A DNA stretch of 64,000 bases from Craterostigma plantagineum (Eukaryota > Streptophyta > Magnoliopsida > Lamiales > Linderniaceae), in contig JAPQWV010000018.1 in assembly GCA_027422505.1 (NCBI GenBank), positions 18,246,001 to 18,310,000 on the forward strand, written 5' to 3'. The translations under genes were made by a program, and so were the position numbers. Of the stretch, positions 1 through 11,000 are shown piece after piece. Position 1 is the stretch's first letter. Every line of letters begins with the position of its first letter. Under the pieces are notes generated by a model. It saw nothing but the letters and a program-made list of their open reading frames with translations. It was not told the DNA's origin and did no database searches.

Positions 1-1
1 T

Positions 2-1906
2 TCATATCCGGCGTATATTCCACCATGCACTATATGCGGAGGGAGCCACGATGCAAATCACTGCCCAGCCACTATTCTAACAGAGCAAGTCGATTACATG
101 GGAAACTACCAAGGTCAGCGAAATTTCGTCCCGAATCGTGTTCATCCTAACCTCGCCTATGGGAATCAACAACAAGCTCCACCGGGATTTCAAAATCAAA
201 GGTCGCATGGATACCACGGTGGAAATTCCGAAGTTGCCCCTCAAGGTCGCGGTGATAAGTTGGAGGGAATGCTCGAGAAGCTAATGGGAAAGCTCGACTC
301 TCGCTTGGACAATCAAGAGGCGCGGTTGCAAAACACCGAATCTTCTCTACGAGCCTTGGAGAAACAAGTTGGACAGATTGCCGAATCAATCCAACAACGT
401 CCTTCCGGTTCATTGCCAAGTTACACCGAGACCAACCCAAAGGACCACCATGTGAAGGCGGTGTCACTTCGCAACGGACGACAGCTCGAGGAAGTACCAA
501 GGACCAAGGCGAACGTCGAGATCGAGAAGGCGAATGTCGAGATCGAGAAGGCGAATGTCGAGATCGAGAAGGCGAATGTCGAGGACGAGAAGGCCAACAA
601 GGAGGACGAAGTCAAACCGACTATTAAGGCGTACCAACCAAAGGTCCCGTACCCAGCCAGACTCAAGAAGGAGATAGTAGACGATCAGTTCGGTAAATTT
701 CTCTCCATTTTCAAAGCATTACATATTAATTTACCGCTTGTCGAGGCTCTTGCACAGATGCCGCGTTGGGCGAAATTCGTCAAGGACTTGGTAACGAACA
801 AGCGCAAACTCGAAAATATCTCCACCGTTTGCCTTCGAGGGGAATGCTCGGCCATTCTCCAATGCAAGATTCCGAAGAAGCTTAAGGATCCAGGGAGTTT
901 TACTATACCTTGTCTTATAGGAGATTTAGTTGTTCATAAGGCATTGGCCGATCTAGGTGCTAGTATAAATCTAATGCCTTATTCTATGTTCAAAAGACTA
1001 GGTTTAGGTGAGCCCAAACCCACTAGAATGAGTATTCAGTTAGCCGATAGATCTATCAAGTATCCTAGGGGTATCATCGAGGATGTACTCGTGAAAGTTG
1101 ATAAATTTATAATCCCAGCTGATTTTGTTATTCTTGACATGGAGGAGGATGAGAATATTCCCCTTATTTTAGGAAGACCATTTCTCGCTACCGGGGGAAC
1201 GATGGTCGATGTTCGTAATGGAACATTGACGTTGACTATAGATAGCGAGAAAGTGACCTTTGATATGACAGAGTCGATGAGTAACACCGAAGAGCACGAT
1301 GATAAATGCTATTACATGGATATTATTAATTGGGATAACTTCCTGACTTTGCAGGGACTCTCACAAGCCGACTCACTCTCTTTAGTGCAAGAATTTGAAG
1401 AGCCCGAGGTTGCCTTAACGACGGACGTTCACATAAATGAAGACAACAACATCAAAGACGAGCAACTCGTCAAGGTAAAGACGAGCAACGAAGAAGAAAG
1501 GGAGAAAAGCTCAATCGAGGAACCACCGACGCTCGAACTCAAGCAACTACCCGATCACTTGGAGTATGCATTCTTAGGAGAAAATTCAAAGTTACCCGTC
1601 ATCGTGGCCGCAGATCTAGAAGAGGAGCAGAAAAGCATGCTCTTGGACGTACTAAAAGAACACAAAAAGGCGCTTGCATGGAAGATCTCAGACATTCGAG
1701 GAATTAGCCCAAGCTTTTGCATGCATAAGATCCTCATGGAGGATGAGTACAAACCGGTGGTGCAACCCCAAAGGCGATTGAATCCAAACATGAAAGAAGT
1801 CGTGAAGGCCGAGGTGATTAAGTTGCTCGATGCGGGTGTTATATATCCGATCTCGGATAGCAAGTGGGTGAGCCAGTTCAAGTGGTACCTAAGAAGGGAG
1901 GAATAA
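2..1906 (+). CDS. Athila gag C-terminus, protease and start of RT (partial, frameshifted)
   Basis: The frame is open from base 2, so the first ATG at 98 is internal and gag is cut by the window edge. A zinc knuckle (C26-28, C35-37, H47-49, C62-64, base positions) marks the nucleocapsid part that binds the RNA genome. A heptad-rich stretch at about 265-405 (KLEGMLEKLMGKL and onward) looks like a coiled coil. The aspartic protease active site DLGAS is at about 950, followed by the flap and ILGRPFLATGG. The last part is the RT N-terminus. The frame ends early because one base is missing near 1872 (the expected CCC reads CC) and translation runs to a stop at 1906. The RT continues in the next frame. 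Confidence 0.88.
   Translation, partial: SYPAYIPPCTICGGSHDANHCPATILTEQVDYMGNYQGQRNFVPNRVHPNLAYGNQQQAPPGFQNQRSHGYHGGNSEVAPQGRGDKLEGMLEKLMGKLDSRLDNQEARLQNTESSLRALEKQVGQIAESIQQRPSGSLPSYTETNPKDHHVKAVSLRNGRQLEEVPRTKANVEIEKANVEIEKANVEIEKANVEDEKANKEDEVKPTIKAYQPKVPYPARLKKEIVDDQFGKFLSIFKALHINLPLVEALAQMPRWAKFVKDLVTNKRKLENISTVCLRGECSAILQCKIPKKLKDPGSFTIPCLIGDLVVHKALADLGASINLMPYSMFKRLGLGEPKPTRMSIQLADRSIKYPRGIIEDVLVKVDKFIIPADFVILDMEEDENIPLILGRPFLATGGTMVDVRNGTLTLTIDSEKVTFDMTESMSNTEEHDDKCYYMDIINWDNFLTLQGLSQADSLSLVQEFEEPEVALTTDVHINEDNNIKDEQLVKVKTSNEEEREKSSIEEPPTLELKQLPDHLEYAFLGENSKLPVIVAADLEEEQKSMLLDVLKEHKKALAWKISDIRGISPSFCMHKILMEDEYKPVVQPQRRLNPNMKEVVKAEVIKLLDAGVIYPISDSKWVSQFKWYLRREE
506..589 (+). repeat. 21-bp tandem repeat inside Athila gag
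   Basis: About four copies of a 21-bp unit (AAGGCGAAYGTCGAGATCGAG) encode repeated KANVEIE heptapeptides between the gag knuckle and the protease. The unit is a multiple of three, so the reading frame is kept. It is charged and probably a flexible or coiled spacer. Copy number could vary among family members. Confidence 0.85.
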
Positions 1907-2223
1907 CTGTAGTGCCCAATGAGAAGAATGAGTTAATTCCGACGAGAACCGTCACGGGGTGGCGCGTTTGCATCGACTATCGAAAGTTAAACGATGCGAC
2001 GCGAAAGGATCATTTACCTTTACCTTTTATTGATCAAATGCTTGAACGTTTATCGGGTCATGATTTTTATTGCTTTCTTGATGGTCTTTCAGGATATTTG
2101 CAGATTCCCATTGTGCCCGAGGATCAAGAAAAGACTACCTTTACATGCCGTTCGGGACATTCGCATACCGAAGGATGCCTTTTGGACTATGCAACGCTCC
2201 GGCCACTTTTCAGCGGTGTATGA
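1864..2223 (+). CDS. Athila reverse transcriptase, N-terminal fragment between two frameshifts
   Basis: This open stretch carries the RT fingers and palm start: [21 protein letters not shown] and [14 protein letters not shown] residues, with the first palm aspartate in FLDG. It is one frame on from the preceding gag-protease ORF and overlaps it, because a base is missing near 1872. The GTG at 1864 is not a real start. Homology ends at about 2147 (EKTTFTC), after which another single-base loss (CCC to CC) moves the RT into a third frame and the residual translation stops at 2223. The two breaks lie only about 275 bp apart, and the protein is otherwise well conserved. Confidence 0.85.
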   Translation: MGEPVQVVPKKGGITVVPNEKNELIPTRTVTGWRVCIDYRKLNDATRKDHLPLPFIDQMLERLSGHDFYCFLDGLSGYLQIPIVPEDQEKTTFTCRSGHSHTEGCLLDYATLRPLFSGV

Positions 2224-3299
2224 TGGCCATCTTCGACAAGCTAGTAGGAGACATAATGGAGGTATTCATGGATGATTTCTCGGTTTTTGGTAACACGTTT
2301 GAGGTATGTCTCTCTAACCTTAAGGCTGTGCTTAAGCGATGCGAGGACACCAATCTTGTGTTGAATTGGGAGAAATGCCATTTTATGGTGAGAGAGGGAA
2401 TCGTGCTAGGTCATAAGATTTCGTCTAGGGGGATTGAGGTAGATAGGGCTAAAATTGAGACTATCGAGCGTTTACCCCCACCCTCGTCAGTAAAAGCAAT
2501 TAGAAGTTTCCTAGGACATGCGGGTTTTTATCGTAGATTTATTAAGGACTTCTCTAAAATTGCTAGACCTTTGACCCGATTACTTGAGAAAGACGTGCCA
2601 TATGAGTTTACATCCGAGTGCATGCATGCATTTTCGATACTTAAGGATAAGCTTATTAATGCTCCTATCATGGTAGCTCCCGATTGGGGTCTACCTTTTG
2701 AACTCATGTGCGATGCAAGTGATTTTGCAGTAGGGGCAGTTTTGGGGCAGCGACGGGACAAACACTTTCGGCCGATATACTACGCAAGCAAGACTTTGAA
2801 CGAGGCACAAGCAAATTACACTACCACTGAAAAAGAATTGCTTGCGGTCGTGTTCGCACTCGACAAGTTTCGCACCTACCTCATCCTTTCCAAGGTCATT
2901 GTCTACACGGATCACTCGGCCCTCAAGCACCTCCTCGTCAAACCCAATGCAAAGCCAAGACTAATCCGATGGATACTACTACTTCAAGAATTTGACGTGG
3001 AAATTCGAGACCAAAGGGGGGTTGAAAATTTTGCAGCCGATCACTTATCGAGATTAGAGGAACCACATTACGAAAAGAAGGACGAGGATAACATCAAGGA
3101 CCACTTCCCTGATGAGCATCTTTATGCTTTACGTGAGGTAAACGATGATATTCCTTGGTATGCTGATATTGCTAACTATCTCGTGGCAAGGATTATACCA
3201 AAGGAATACTCAAGCCAACAGAAGAAGAAATTCTTCTCGGACTTGAAGTATTACTTTTGGGATGATCCATACTTGTTTAGGATTGTGCTGATAAAATGA
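2145..3299 (+). CDS. Athila reverse transcriptase core and RNase H
   Basis: The fragment starts at the conserved [14 protein letters not shown] motif of RT. It contains the catalytic box [11 protein letters not shown], the FMDD form of YxDD at about 2260-2280, then the thumb and connection. RNase H follows with the [14 protein letters not shown] motif, [15 protein letters not shown] and [11 protein letters not shown], which supply the acidic residues that cut the RNA of RNA-DNA hybrids. The ATG at 2145 is internal to the original polyprotein. The frame ends at 3299 because a T is missing near 3270 (TTT to TT), just before integrase. No other stops interrupt it. Confidence 0.9.
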   Translation: MPFGTFAYRRMPFGLCNAPATFQRCMMAIFDKLVGDIMEVFMDDFSVFGNTFEVCLSNLKAVLKRCEDTNLVLNWEKCHFMVREGIVLGHKISSRGIEVDRAKIETIERLPPPSSVKAIRSFLGHAGFYRRFIKDFSKIARPLTRLLEKDVPYEFTSECMHAFSILKDKLINAPIMVAPDWGLPFELMCDASDFAVGAVLGQRRDKHFRPIYYASKTLNEAQANYTTTEKELLAVVFALDKFRTYLILSKVIVYTDHSALKHLLVKPNAKPRLIRWILLLQEFDVEIRDQRGVENFAADHLSRLEEPHYEKKDEDNIKDHFPDEHLYALREVNDDIPWYADIANYLVARIIPKEYSSQQKKKFFSDLKYYFWDDPYLFRIVLIK

Positions 3300-4261
3300 T
3301 CAGGCGATGCGTATCATTTCCCGAGACGATCAAAATCTTAGACCATTGCCATACCGGACCGACCGGAGGCCACTATGGGGGGAATCGAACAGCCCATAAG
3401 GTACTCGAATGTGGTTTCTATTGGCCTTCAATCTTCAAGGACGCTCAAAGGTATGTAGACATGTGCGATAGGTGCCAACGGACAGGTAATATCTCGAAGC
3501 GCAATGAAATGCCGCAAAATTTTATTTTAGTGTGCGAGGTATTTGATGTTTGGGGCATTGATTTCATGGGACCTTTCCCTACTTCGTTCACTAATCGATA
3601 TATCCTAGTTGCGGTTGATTACGTTTCTAAATGGGTAGAGGCGCAAGCGCTGCCCACTAATGATGCTAGGGTTGTCGTTAAATTCTTAAAAACGTTGTTT
3701 TCACGATTTGGTTCTCCTCGTTGCATTATTAGCGATAAAGGTACTCACTTTTGTAACACTCAGTTTTCTAGGACACTCGAGAAATACGGCGTTAAGCATA
3801 GAGTTACCACTCCATACCACCCTCAAGCAAGCGGCCAAGTGGAAGTCGTGAATCGGGAACTGAAGCGAATTTTAGAGAAAACCGTTGAGCAGCACCGAAG
3901 GGATTGGTCGAACAAGCTGAATGACGCATTGTGGGCCTATAGGACAGCCTATAAGACGCCTATAGGATCCACACCTTATCGCCTCGTTTATGGAAAATCT
4001 TGTCATTTACCCGTCGAGCTCGAACATAAGGCATATTGGGCTCTAAAGAAATTAAATTTTGATTTGAATCTCGCAGGAGAAAAGAGGAACTTGCAGATTA
4101 ACGAACTCGACGAGTGGCGCCAGATGGCTTACGAGAATACCCGCCTCTACAAGGAGCGTACGAAGCTTTACCATGATCGTAAAATAATGAAGCGGGAATT
4201 CCAAGAAGGCGACCAAGTCTTGCTGTACAATTCGCGGCTGCGATTATTCCCGGAAAGCTAA
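3296..4261 (+). CDS. Athila integrase (frameshifted at both ends)
   Basis: Integrase inserts the cDNA into the genome. The N-terminal zinc-binding HHCC domain is visible as [14 protein letters not shown] ... MCDRCQ. The catalytic core has the first aspartate in [10 protein letters not shown], the second in [10 protein letters not shown] and the glutamate in [16 protein letters not shown], a complete DDE triad. The C-terminal part reads [18 protein letters not shown] and on to [10 protein letters not shown]. One G is missing near 4250, giving a false stop at 4259-4261. The true C-terminus continues in the next frame to a TAA at 4438-4440. The start at 3296 is internal and reflects the upstream frameshift. 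Confidence 0.9.
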   Translation: MIRRCVSFPETIKILDHCHTGPTGGHYGGNRTAHKVLECGFYWPSIFKDAQRYVDMCDRCQRTGNISKRNEMPQNFILVCEVFDVWGIDFMGPFPTSFTNRYILVAVDYVSKWVEAQALPTNDARVVVKFLKTLFSRFGSPRCIISDKGTHFCNTQFSRTLEKYGVKHRVTTPYHPQASGQVEVVNRELKRILEKTVEQHRRDWSNKLNDALWAYRTAYKTPIGSTPYRLVYGKSCHLPVELEHKAYWALKKLNFDLNLAGEKRNLQINELDEWRQMAYENTRLYKERTKLYHDRKIMKREFQEGDQVLLYNSRLRLFPES

Positions 4262-4440
4262 AATCGAGGTGGTCGGGTCCATTCATGGTTACCCGGGTGT
4301 TTCCCTATGGGACGGTCGAGATCAGACACCCAGAACGAGGGACTTTCAAGGTGAACGGACAGCGCCTCAAGCATTACTATGGCGGTGACATCAAAGTGCT
4401 TGAAAAGGAAACGATCCACCTCACCACCACCCAGAGCTAA
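4252..4440 (+). pseudogene. Frameshifted C-terminal tail of Athila integrase
   Basis: After the missing G near 4250 the integrase tail continues in another frame: [19 protein letters not shown], then a conserved KHYYGGD-type ending and the TAA at 4438-4440. This GPF/Y-like segment is typical of gypsy integrases. It shows that the polyprotein was once continuous to 4440. Confidence 0.8.
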
Positions 4441-4486
4441 AAATCACCGAACAATGTCTAGCTAAAAGACATTAAAGAAAGCGCTA

Positions 4487-4504
4487 CTTGGGAGGCACCC
4501 CAAG
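4487..4504 (+). other. Stem-loop after pol stop (CTTGGG/CCCAAG)
   Basis: CTTGGG, a six-base loop and CCCAAG form a short hairpin 46 bases after the pol stop. A GGGAGGCAACCC-type hairpin just after pol is a recurring feature of Athila relatives. Its role here is unknown. Confidence 0.55.
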
Positions 4505-4584
4505 CCTATCCTATATTTTTCCTTTATTTTTCTATGCGTTTTTTTTATGTTTCTATTTTTCGATGATCGCAGGGAATTCAAAAT

Positions 4585-4600
4585 CTCAAGTGTGGGGAGG
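4585..4600 (+). other. Internal polypurine-tract-like copy 1
   Basis: CTCAAGTGTGGGGAGG closely matches the polypurine tract at 5941-5954. It may be an additional plus-strand priming site or a duplication relic. Confidence 0.5.
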
Positions 4601-4703
4601 AGCCGAACAAAACATGCACACCGGACTATTCAGGGAAGTTTGCTTATCTATTAATTTCCTCTTCTTTGTGTCACATAATTGTTACGTTGAGGACAACGTA
4701 AAT

Positions 4704-4720
4704 CTTAAGTGTGGGGAGGG
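4704..4720 (+). other. Internal polypurine-tract-like copy 2
   Basis: CTTAAGTGTGGGGAGGG, preceded by GAGGACAACGTAAAT, resembles the GAGGACAAGCAAATG context of the LTR-proximal tract. The match covers both the tract and its upstream flank. Confidence 0.5.
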
Positions 4721-5940
4721 GAATTTCTGCGAAATTGATGCGAACATGTTATATATATGCATGTCTTGATTTTTGGTACAAATTTTTTCGAAAATTTGGC
4801 ATAAAATGTTTTTTCGAAAATTATGTTTCTTATCATGAAGGGATGACTTTATGTCAGAAATTGTGTGAGTAATTAGGATGCATATGCGTAGTCTACGTCT
4901 TTCTTACATGATGAACTTGGCGATACTTGAGAGATTCGTACACATAACCCTATTTTTGTGAGATTTTTGAGCCTACGAGCTTTTTGCTCATTTCTTTGGT
5001 TGTGTCAATCATGCTTAGTTTATTTCTCTTCAGAACTTGCTTGTGTATTACGTTTCGAAACTACTTAAAGTGTGATTGCGTGAAAATGAGGATGGCATTA
5101 GGAATGTAGTCCATAGCCAAAGTATCCAACCACGACTGACCCCCGTAGTTAGCCACTTTGAGCCTGAGCCTTTTATTTGAAACCGGATTATAAATTGCCG
5201 ACCTGATTAAGCCTTAAGACATAAACCCATCGGAGCGATAGTAGAAGTGGAGGTTGAATGCCGGATTTAAGAAGCGCAACACGTGCTAACTTTTCGAGCT
5301 GAGCGTCGAAAAAAAAAGGAAAAAAAAAGAAAAAGAAAAGTAAAAAAAGAAAAAAATATATATATTTTGACTAAGAACCCTTCCTCCGATAATCTTTCGC
5401 TCTCAGAAGCGTATTATCTATTTCATAGATCGAGAAGTCGAAAGAAGAAGGGCTTGGTGAATGAAAAAAAAAAAGAAAAGAAAAAAAATGAAAAAACGAC
5501 GAATTTTGGCGCATTCGAGATGACGGCATGATTCTGACACGACTACAGCTTATATCCTTTTTATGCTTATTCCTTACATATCTTACATATCATAGCCATA
5601 TTATAACCCGATAAAGACCTTCCGATTCACGCTTGAGCATTGAAAGTGGTAGATTTACGAATCATTTGCAAGCTTATGGTAGAGATTAGATTAAGTGCAT
5701 GGCCCGAGAGAGTTCATAGACATTTTAACCTATATACTGAGTGATTTGAGTGAATCTTTGTGAGGTTCGGATTTCGATAGGTATCGCTAAAGGAAATCGT
5801 GAAGTTAGTCGATGATTTCGAATATGCCTTCCGACTTTATTTGCATTATCTCCTACGTGATTTCGTTCTTGATTGATACGTTGCATGATTTTATCCTTTT
5901 ATATGCCATTTGCATTTCTTTGCTTGAGGACAAGCAAATG

Positions 5941-5958
5941 CTTAAGTGTGGGGAAATT
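5941..5958 (+). other. Athila polypurine tract
   Basis: CTTAAGTGTGGGGAAATT sits directly before the LTR start (TGATAAACG at 5959). It is the expected primer site for plus-strand DNA synthesis. Confidence 0.75.
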
Positions 5959-7704
5959 TGATAAACGTATTTTCTTACGTTTATAGGTATTATAATTGGA
6001 AGTATTTGCAGGTTAAAAAGGAGTCTTCATGTCAAATTTGGTAATTAATTATGAGTTTACATCATTTCGGACAGTTTTGCGGCAGTTTAGCATGTCTCGT
6101 AAAATAAGGGGTAGTTGACCGATAGATCTGAAAATTGGAGGGGAGCTAGAATATTTAACGATCTTAATTCTCACAAAAGGGATTTGCATTTGAATGTCTA
6201 CATCGTGAGATATTAATTTTTGAACTTAATGCAAATTTTTTAGTGAATCAAAGTCAAGCTTTGTTTGCATGATTTCCAAGTTTTTCGACAGTTTTGGATT
6301 CTTAACAGATGAGGGGGTAAAAGTTGTCCAATGAAGCTGAAATTTTAACCAAAGATAGAAGACTTGTTAATCTTGATTCTTACTGGAGGGATTTGGATTT
6401 GGAGCTCTAGATTGAGAGATATTAATTTCGGAAGTTACTGCCGTGTTAGAGGTGGTGTTGGAGGTCAAAACACACTAAAAATGACTCCTACCTAACTTGT
6501 CTCTTCTTGGTCGAAAGTTCAACCATTATTCAAGGAAAGAGGCATGCTTTAGACCTAACTTTCGACATTGAAACACCCCATTCCATTTGAACTCAATAAA
6601 GGAGGCTAAAGTTGAAGGAATTGGAGGACAAAGTTAGCTTTCTTCAATGTGAACAAGTTAAAGCAAAGAAGACTTGCATGTACATGAGTATGACCTCCCC
6701 TTGCTATAAATAGAGGAAGGAATCATTGGGAGAGAACACACACATACACTTAGAGAAGAGAAAGAAAGGCTAGAGAGAAAGTTAGCTCATTCACTTAGCT
6801 TGTATGCTAGGTATTCGATAAACGGCTCAACGAAGAACAAGGGTACGAAGCCATAAACAGGGAAGATCTATATTTTCTTTGATGTTTATTATGTTCTTAG
6901 TTGAGAAAATGAGTAGCTAATTTCTTGTGTATTTGAGATGAGATGAACCCTGGCAAGATCGATCGTATGTTTTAAGTATATTTAATGTTATGCTATTGTT
7001 AAGACTCTTTTACGAATTTATATGATTTCGATTATGTCTATGTGATTGAAATTCTTATTTACCTTATTCATGTCTATGTGTGTAAGATACATTAATTGGG
7101 AAATCGTACGCTGCGCTCGAGAGAGGGGTGAACGATTAGAACACTCGTAAACGAGCGGAATAAACTCGTCACTAGAGATAGGTTGAGCTACTCCGCTGGA
7201 TTAGAGTTAAATCTAATAGAGGGATTAATAATGATTTAATGCAATCTTCGATTAAGTAGTTAGGGAAGCTTGCTCGGCTATTTAAGACGTAGATTAGTTG
7301 CTTACGAGCCTCGTGTGATAAGGCGCAGTTTCGTCAGTCATATGAACTCATACGCATGTGTTGGTAATCCTCACGGTCTAACGTTTAGCTAAAACTTTGA
7401 TATATGTTTTCAGCAGATCGATCGAGCTAGGGGGAGTCGAAGTCTCAAATACGTTTCGCTTTCTTATCGTCGTTCATTCTCATCATTTTTATTAGTTTTG
7501 TTCATTTATATTTTCAGTTTTACAACAATCAAAGCATTTTCACTAGGATATTTAAATTCAAGTTTTTCTAATTATTTAGTTCCCTTGGGATTCGATACTC
7601 GAATACTCGCCATTTTATACTATTATCGATAGGTACACTTGCCTGTTGAGCGTGGTTAGTTTGTCGATATTCGTTTTATTTTTATTACTCGATTCGCTCG
7701 ATCA
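5959..7704 (+). repeat. Athila 3' LTR, 1746 bp
   Basis: The LTR begins TGATAAACG just after the polypurine tract and ends CGATCA, so the ends are the inverted pair TGAT/ATCA. Its length fits the long LTRs of Athila elements. The first base after it (7705) is already satellite sequence. The matching 5' LTR is outside the window, so divergence cannot be measured. Confidence 0.8.
6705..6713 (+). promoter_or_regulatory. TATA box of the Athila LTR
   Basis: TATAAATAG lies about 750 bp into the LTR and is followed by AGAGA-rich leader sequence, as expected for a plant retrotransposon promoter. Confidence 0.6.
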
Positions 7705-9508
7705 CTCATGTTTCGTAAACATGAGTCGCCTATGTTTTCACTATTGGGCGACTCATTTGGGTAACATGAGTCGCCCATACCGAAATATAAAAAATTTAAA
7801 ATTCGTTTATGGGCGACTCCTGTAAAGTTATCATGTGTCGCCTATACCGAAAAATATAAAACGTGGAAAAGCTTGGGCGAAGCATGTTTCGTAAACATAA
7901 GTCGCCTATGTGATATAAACATTGGGCGACTCATGTTTCGTAAAATTAGTCGCCCATAAACAAATAAAAAAATATTTAAATTTGTGCATGATAAGAAAAG
8001 AAATGTTTTTTAAACAAGTAAAATAGTTGGGCGACGCGTTTTTTGTTACTAAATGTCGCCGAAGAGTTACTAAAGCCATAGGCGACGGTTTCTCCACAAC
8101 GAGCGGCGCCTATGAACAGCGACACTAAAAAAAATTACCATAATGCCACCGCGTCTATTGCCGTCGACTGTTGCTTATTTTCATCATAGGCGACTGTTGC
8201 TTCCCTAGAAACAGTCGCCTATGTTTTAATTGTTTTCATTTACTTCATAGGCGACTGTTGGTCATGGGCGACTGTTCTTTGGAAGAAACAGTCGCCTATG
8301 ATAGAAATTTTTTTTATTTAAATTCTGTCATAGGCGACTGTTGCTTAGAAAGAAACAGTCGCCTATGAAGGTAATTTTTTTAATTTCTTTTGTTTTTTTT
8401 ATACTCCTAACCATCCAATCCAAAACAAATAAAGTCAAACATGACCATCACGGTAGCTTATAAATAGTCGAACCAACTTACAGCGATTGAACTAATACAC
8501 CGACACTTTTAAGTACTCTCTTTAATTTCCATCACGGTAGACGAAGCAAAGTTTTTGCCTTCATTGCATGACCATTCAAGAAACCAAAACTTTCGTCACT
8601 TCTTTCGTATTAATCAATGTCCATATTAACCTCAATTAAATATAACACAAACATGAGCTCAAATCGTAGAAGCTAAGCCTCGAAAATGCATAAAATACCT
8701 CCAACTTCGAAAATTCTCAATATAAGCCCAAAAACCAAAATTTCGCCACTTTTTTCCGCATTAATCAATGTCCATATCAACCTCAAATCGAATATAACAC
8801 AAACATGAGCCTCAAATCGTAGAAACTAAGCCACAAAATCGCAAAATACCTCCAACTTCGAAAATTCGAACTCAATATAAGCCCAAAAACCGAAATTTCG
8901 CCACTTTTTTCCGCATTAATCAATGTCCATATCAACCTCAAATCGAATATAACACAAACATGAGCCTCAAATCGTAGAAACTAAGCCACGAAATCGCAAA
9001 ATACCTCCAACTTCGAAAAATTCGAACTCAATATAAGCCCAAAAACCGAAATTTTCGCCACTTTTTTCGCATTAATCAAGCTCCATATCAACCTCAAATC
9101 GAATATAACACAAGCCTAAACCTAAACGTAACCTCAAATCGCTGAAATTAAGCCCCAAAATCGCCTAAAAAGCTAAAATAATATTTCCAAGTTTTCAAAA
9201 TTTCGAAACTTTAAAGCAGTAAATATATAGTTTAGTAGAATAAAATGAGTTGTGAGTGTCTTACCGTGCTCTCCTTGAGAGAAATCGCCTTAGATGGAGA
9301 GAGGTGCCGGCGGCGACTTCATATGAGTTGCTCGTGAGGGGGCAGGGTTAACAAAAGCTACAGGCGACGGTTGTTAGGAAAAACACGTAACAGTCGCCCA
9401 AACTTGGGTCGCCTATGTGATTAACCTTGGGCGACTCATGTCCCGTAACATGCGTCGCGCATAACGAAATAAAAAAAATTATAGTGCATGCACGCTAGTT
9501 ATGGGCGA
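7705..9508. repeat. Satellite unit 1 (1804 bp), cut by the Athila insertion
   Basis: The unit starts mid-motif (CTCATGTTTCG) directly after the Athila LTR. It keeps an intact pair at 7753-7788 (GAGTCGCCC), where most other units have the variant GAGTTGCCC. Confidence 0.85.
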
Positions 9509-9536
9509 CTCATGTTTTGTAAACATGAGTCGCCTA
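9501..9536. repeat. Representative type I hairpin (GGCGACTCATG stem)
   Basis: ATGGGCGACTCATG and CATGAGTCGCCTAT are inverted copies around a short TTTTGTAAA centre. Similar pairs, separated by A-rich spacers, fill the left part of every unit. Confidence 0.85.
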
Positions 9537-9990
9537 TGTTTTCACTATTGGGCGACTCATTTCCGGTAACATGAGTTGCCCATACCGAAATATAAAAAAT
9601 TTAAAATTCGTTTATGGGCGACTCATGTAAAGTTATCATGTGTCGCCTATACCGAAAAATATAAAACGTGGAAAAGCTTGGGCGAAGCATGTTTCGTAAA
9701 CATAAGTCGCCTATGTGATATAAACATTGGGCGACTCATGTTTCGTAAAATTAGTCGCCCATAAACAAATAAAAAAATATTTAAATTTGTGCATGATAAG
9801 AAAAGAAATGTTTTTTAAACAAGTAAAATAGTTGGGCGACGCGTTTTTTGTTACTAAATGTCGCCGAAGAGTTACTAAAGCCATAGGCGACGGTTTCTCC
9901 ACAACGAGGGGCGCCTATGAACAGCGACACTTAAAAAAAATTACCATAATGCCACCGCGTCTATTGCCGTCGACTGTTGCTTATTTTTAT

Positions 9991-10029
9991 CATAGGCGAC
10001 TGTTGCTTCCCTAGAAACAGTCGCCTATG
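9991..10029. repeat. Representative type II hairpin (GGCGACTGTT stem)
   Basis: CATAGGCGACTGTT and AACAGTCGCCTATG flank a GCTTCCCTAG centre. Further copies are at 10053-10107 (with an extra half-site) and 10136-10174, so each short unit has at least three. Confidence 0.85.
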
Positions 10030-10388
10030 TTTTAATTTGTTTTCATTTACTTCATAGGCGACTGTTGGTCATGGGCGACTGTTCTTTGGAAGAAACAGTC
10101 GCCTATGATAGAAATTTTTTTTATTTAAATTCTGTCATAGGCGACTGTTGCTTAGAAAGAAACAGTCGCCTATGAAGGTAATTTTTTTAATTGCTTTTTG
10201 TTTTTTTTATACTCCTAACCATCCAATCCAAAACAAATAAAGTCAAACATGACCATCACGGTAGCTTATAAATAGTCGAACCAACTTACAGCGATTGAAC
10301 TAATACACCGACACTTTTAAGTACTCTCTTTAATTTCCATCACGGTAGACGAAGCAAAGTTTTTGCCTTCATTGCATGACCATTCAAG

Positions 10389-11000
10389 AAACCAAAACTT
10401 TCGTCACTTCTTTCGTATTAATCAATGTCCATATTAACCTCAAATTAAATATAACACAAACATGAGCTCAAATCGTAGAAGCTAAGCCTCGAAAATGCAT
10501 AAAATACCTCCAACTTCGAAAATTCTCAATATAAGCCCAAAAACCAAAATTTCGCCACTTTTTTCCGCATTAATCAATGTCCATATCAACCTCAAATCGA
10601 ATATAACACAAACATGAGCCTCAAATCGTAGAAACTAAGCCACAAAATCGCAAAATACCTCCAACTTCGAAAAATTCGAACTCAATATAAGCCCAAAAAC
10701 CGAAATTTCGCCACTTTTTCCGCATTAATCAATGTCCATATCAACCTCAAATCGAATATAACACAAACATGAGCCTCAAATCGTAGAAACTAAGCCACGA
10801 AATCGCAAAATACCTCCAACTTCGAAAATTCGAACTCAATATAAGCCCAAAAACCGAAATTTTCGCCACTTTTTTCGCATTAATCAAGCTCCATATCAAC
10901 CTCAAATCGAATATAACACAAGCCTAAACCTAAACGTAACCTCAAATCGCTGAAATTAAGCCCCAAAATCGCCTAAAAGCTAAAATAATATTTCCAAGTT
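10389..11000. repeat. Internal subrepeats of about 155 bp (four copies) in unit 2
   Basis: Copies start at about 10389, 10540, 10696 and 10848. Each runs from AAAACCGAAATTTCGCCAC through CCTCAAATCGAATATAACAC to CTCAATATAAGCCC. The first and last are the most diverged. The same block is present in every unit (for example about 8580-9200 in unit 1). Confidence 0.8.

Larger units (their letters stand above)
4441..5958 (+). other. Athila 3' non-coding region between pol and LTR
   Basis: About 1.5 kb without a convincing gene. It holds a short stem-loop after the pol stop, three copies of the sequence YTYAAGTGTGGGGA (the last is the polypurine tract next to the LTR), and an A/G-rich low-complexity stretch at about 5305-5500. 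The lysine-rich ORF at 5283-5531 comes from that stretch and is not supported. An env-like gene is absent or decayed beyond recognition. Confidence 0.7.
1..7704 (+). mobile_element. Athila-lineage Ty3/gypsy LTR retrotransposon, 5' end outside window
   Basis: The order gag zinc knuckle, protease, reverse transcriptase, RNase H, integrase, long non-coding tail, polypurine tract and LTR is that of a Ty3/gypsy element. The CX2CX3HX4C knuckle, the DLGAS protease motif and the [14 protein letters not shown] RT place it in the Athila lineage. The 5' LTR, primer site and start of gag lie left of base 1. The frame is broken by four single-base losses, so this copy cannot make a full polyprotein. Its 3' LTR ends ATCA at 7704, directly against satellite sequence, so it probably inserted into the array. 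No env-like ORF, present in many Athila elements, was recognised after integrase. Confidence 0.9.

Noticed and set aside
4488..4769. Possible env-like ORF after Athila pol
   Set aside because: It has one hydrophobic patch but no family similarity, and it spans the stem-loop and an internal polypurine-like tract.
5283..5531. Lysine-rich 82-codon ORF in the Athila tail
   Set aside because: It is low-complexity A/G sequence in a non-coding region.
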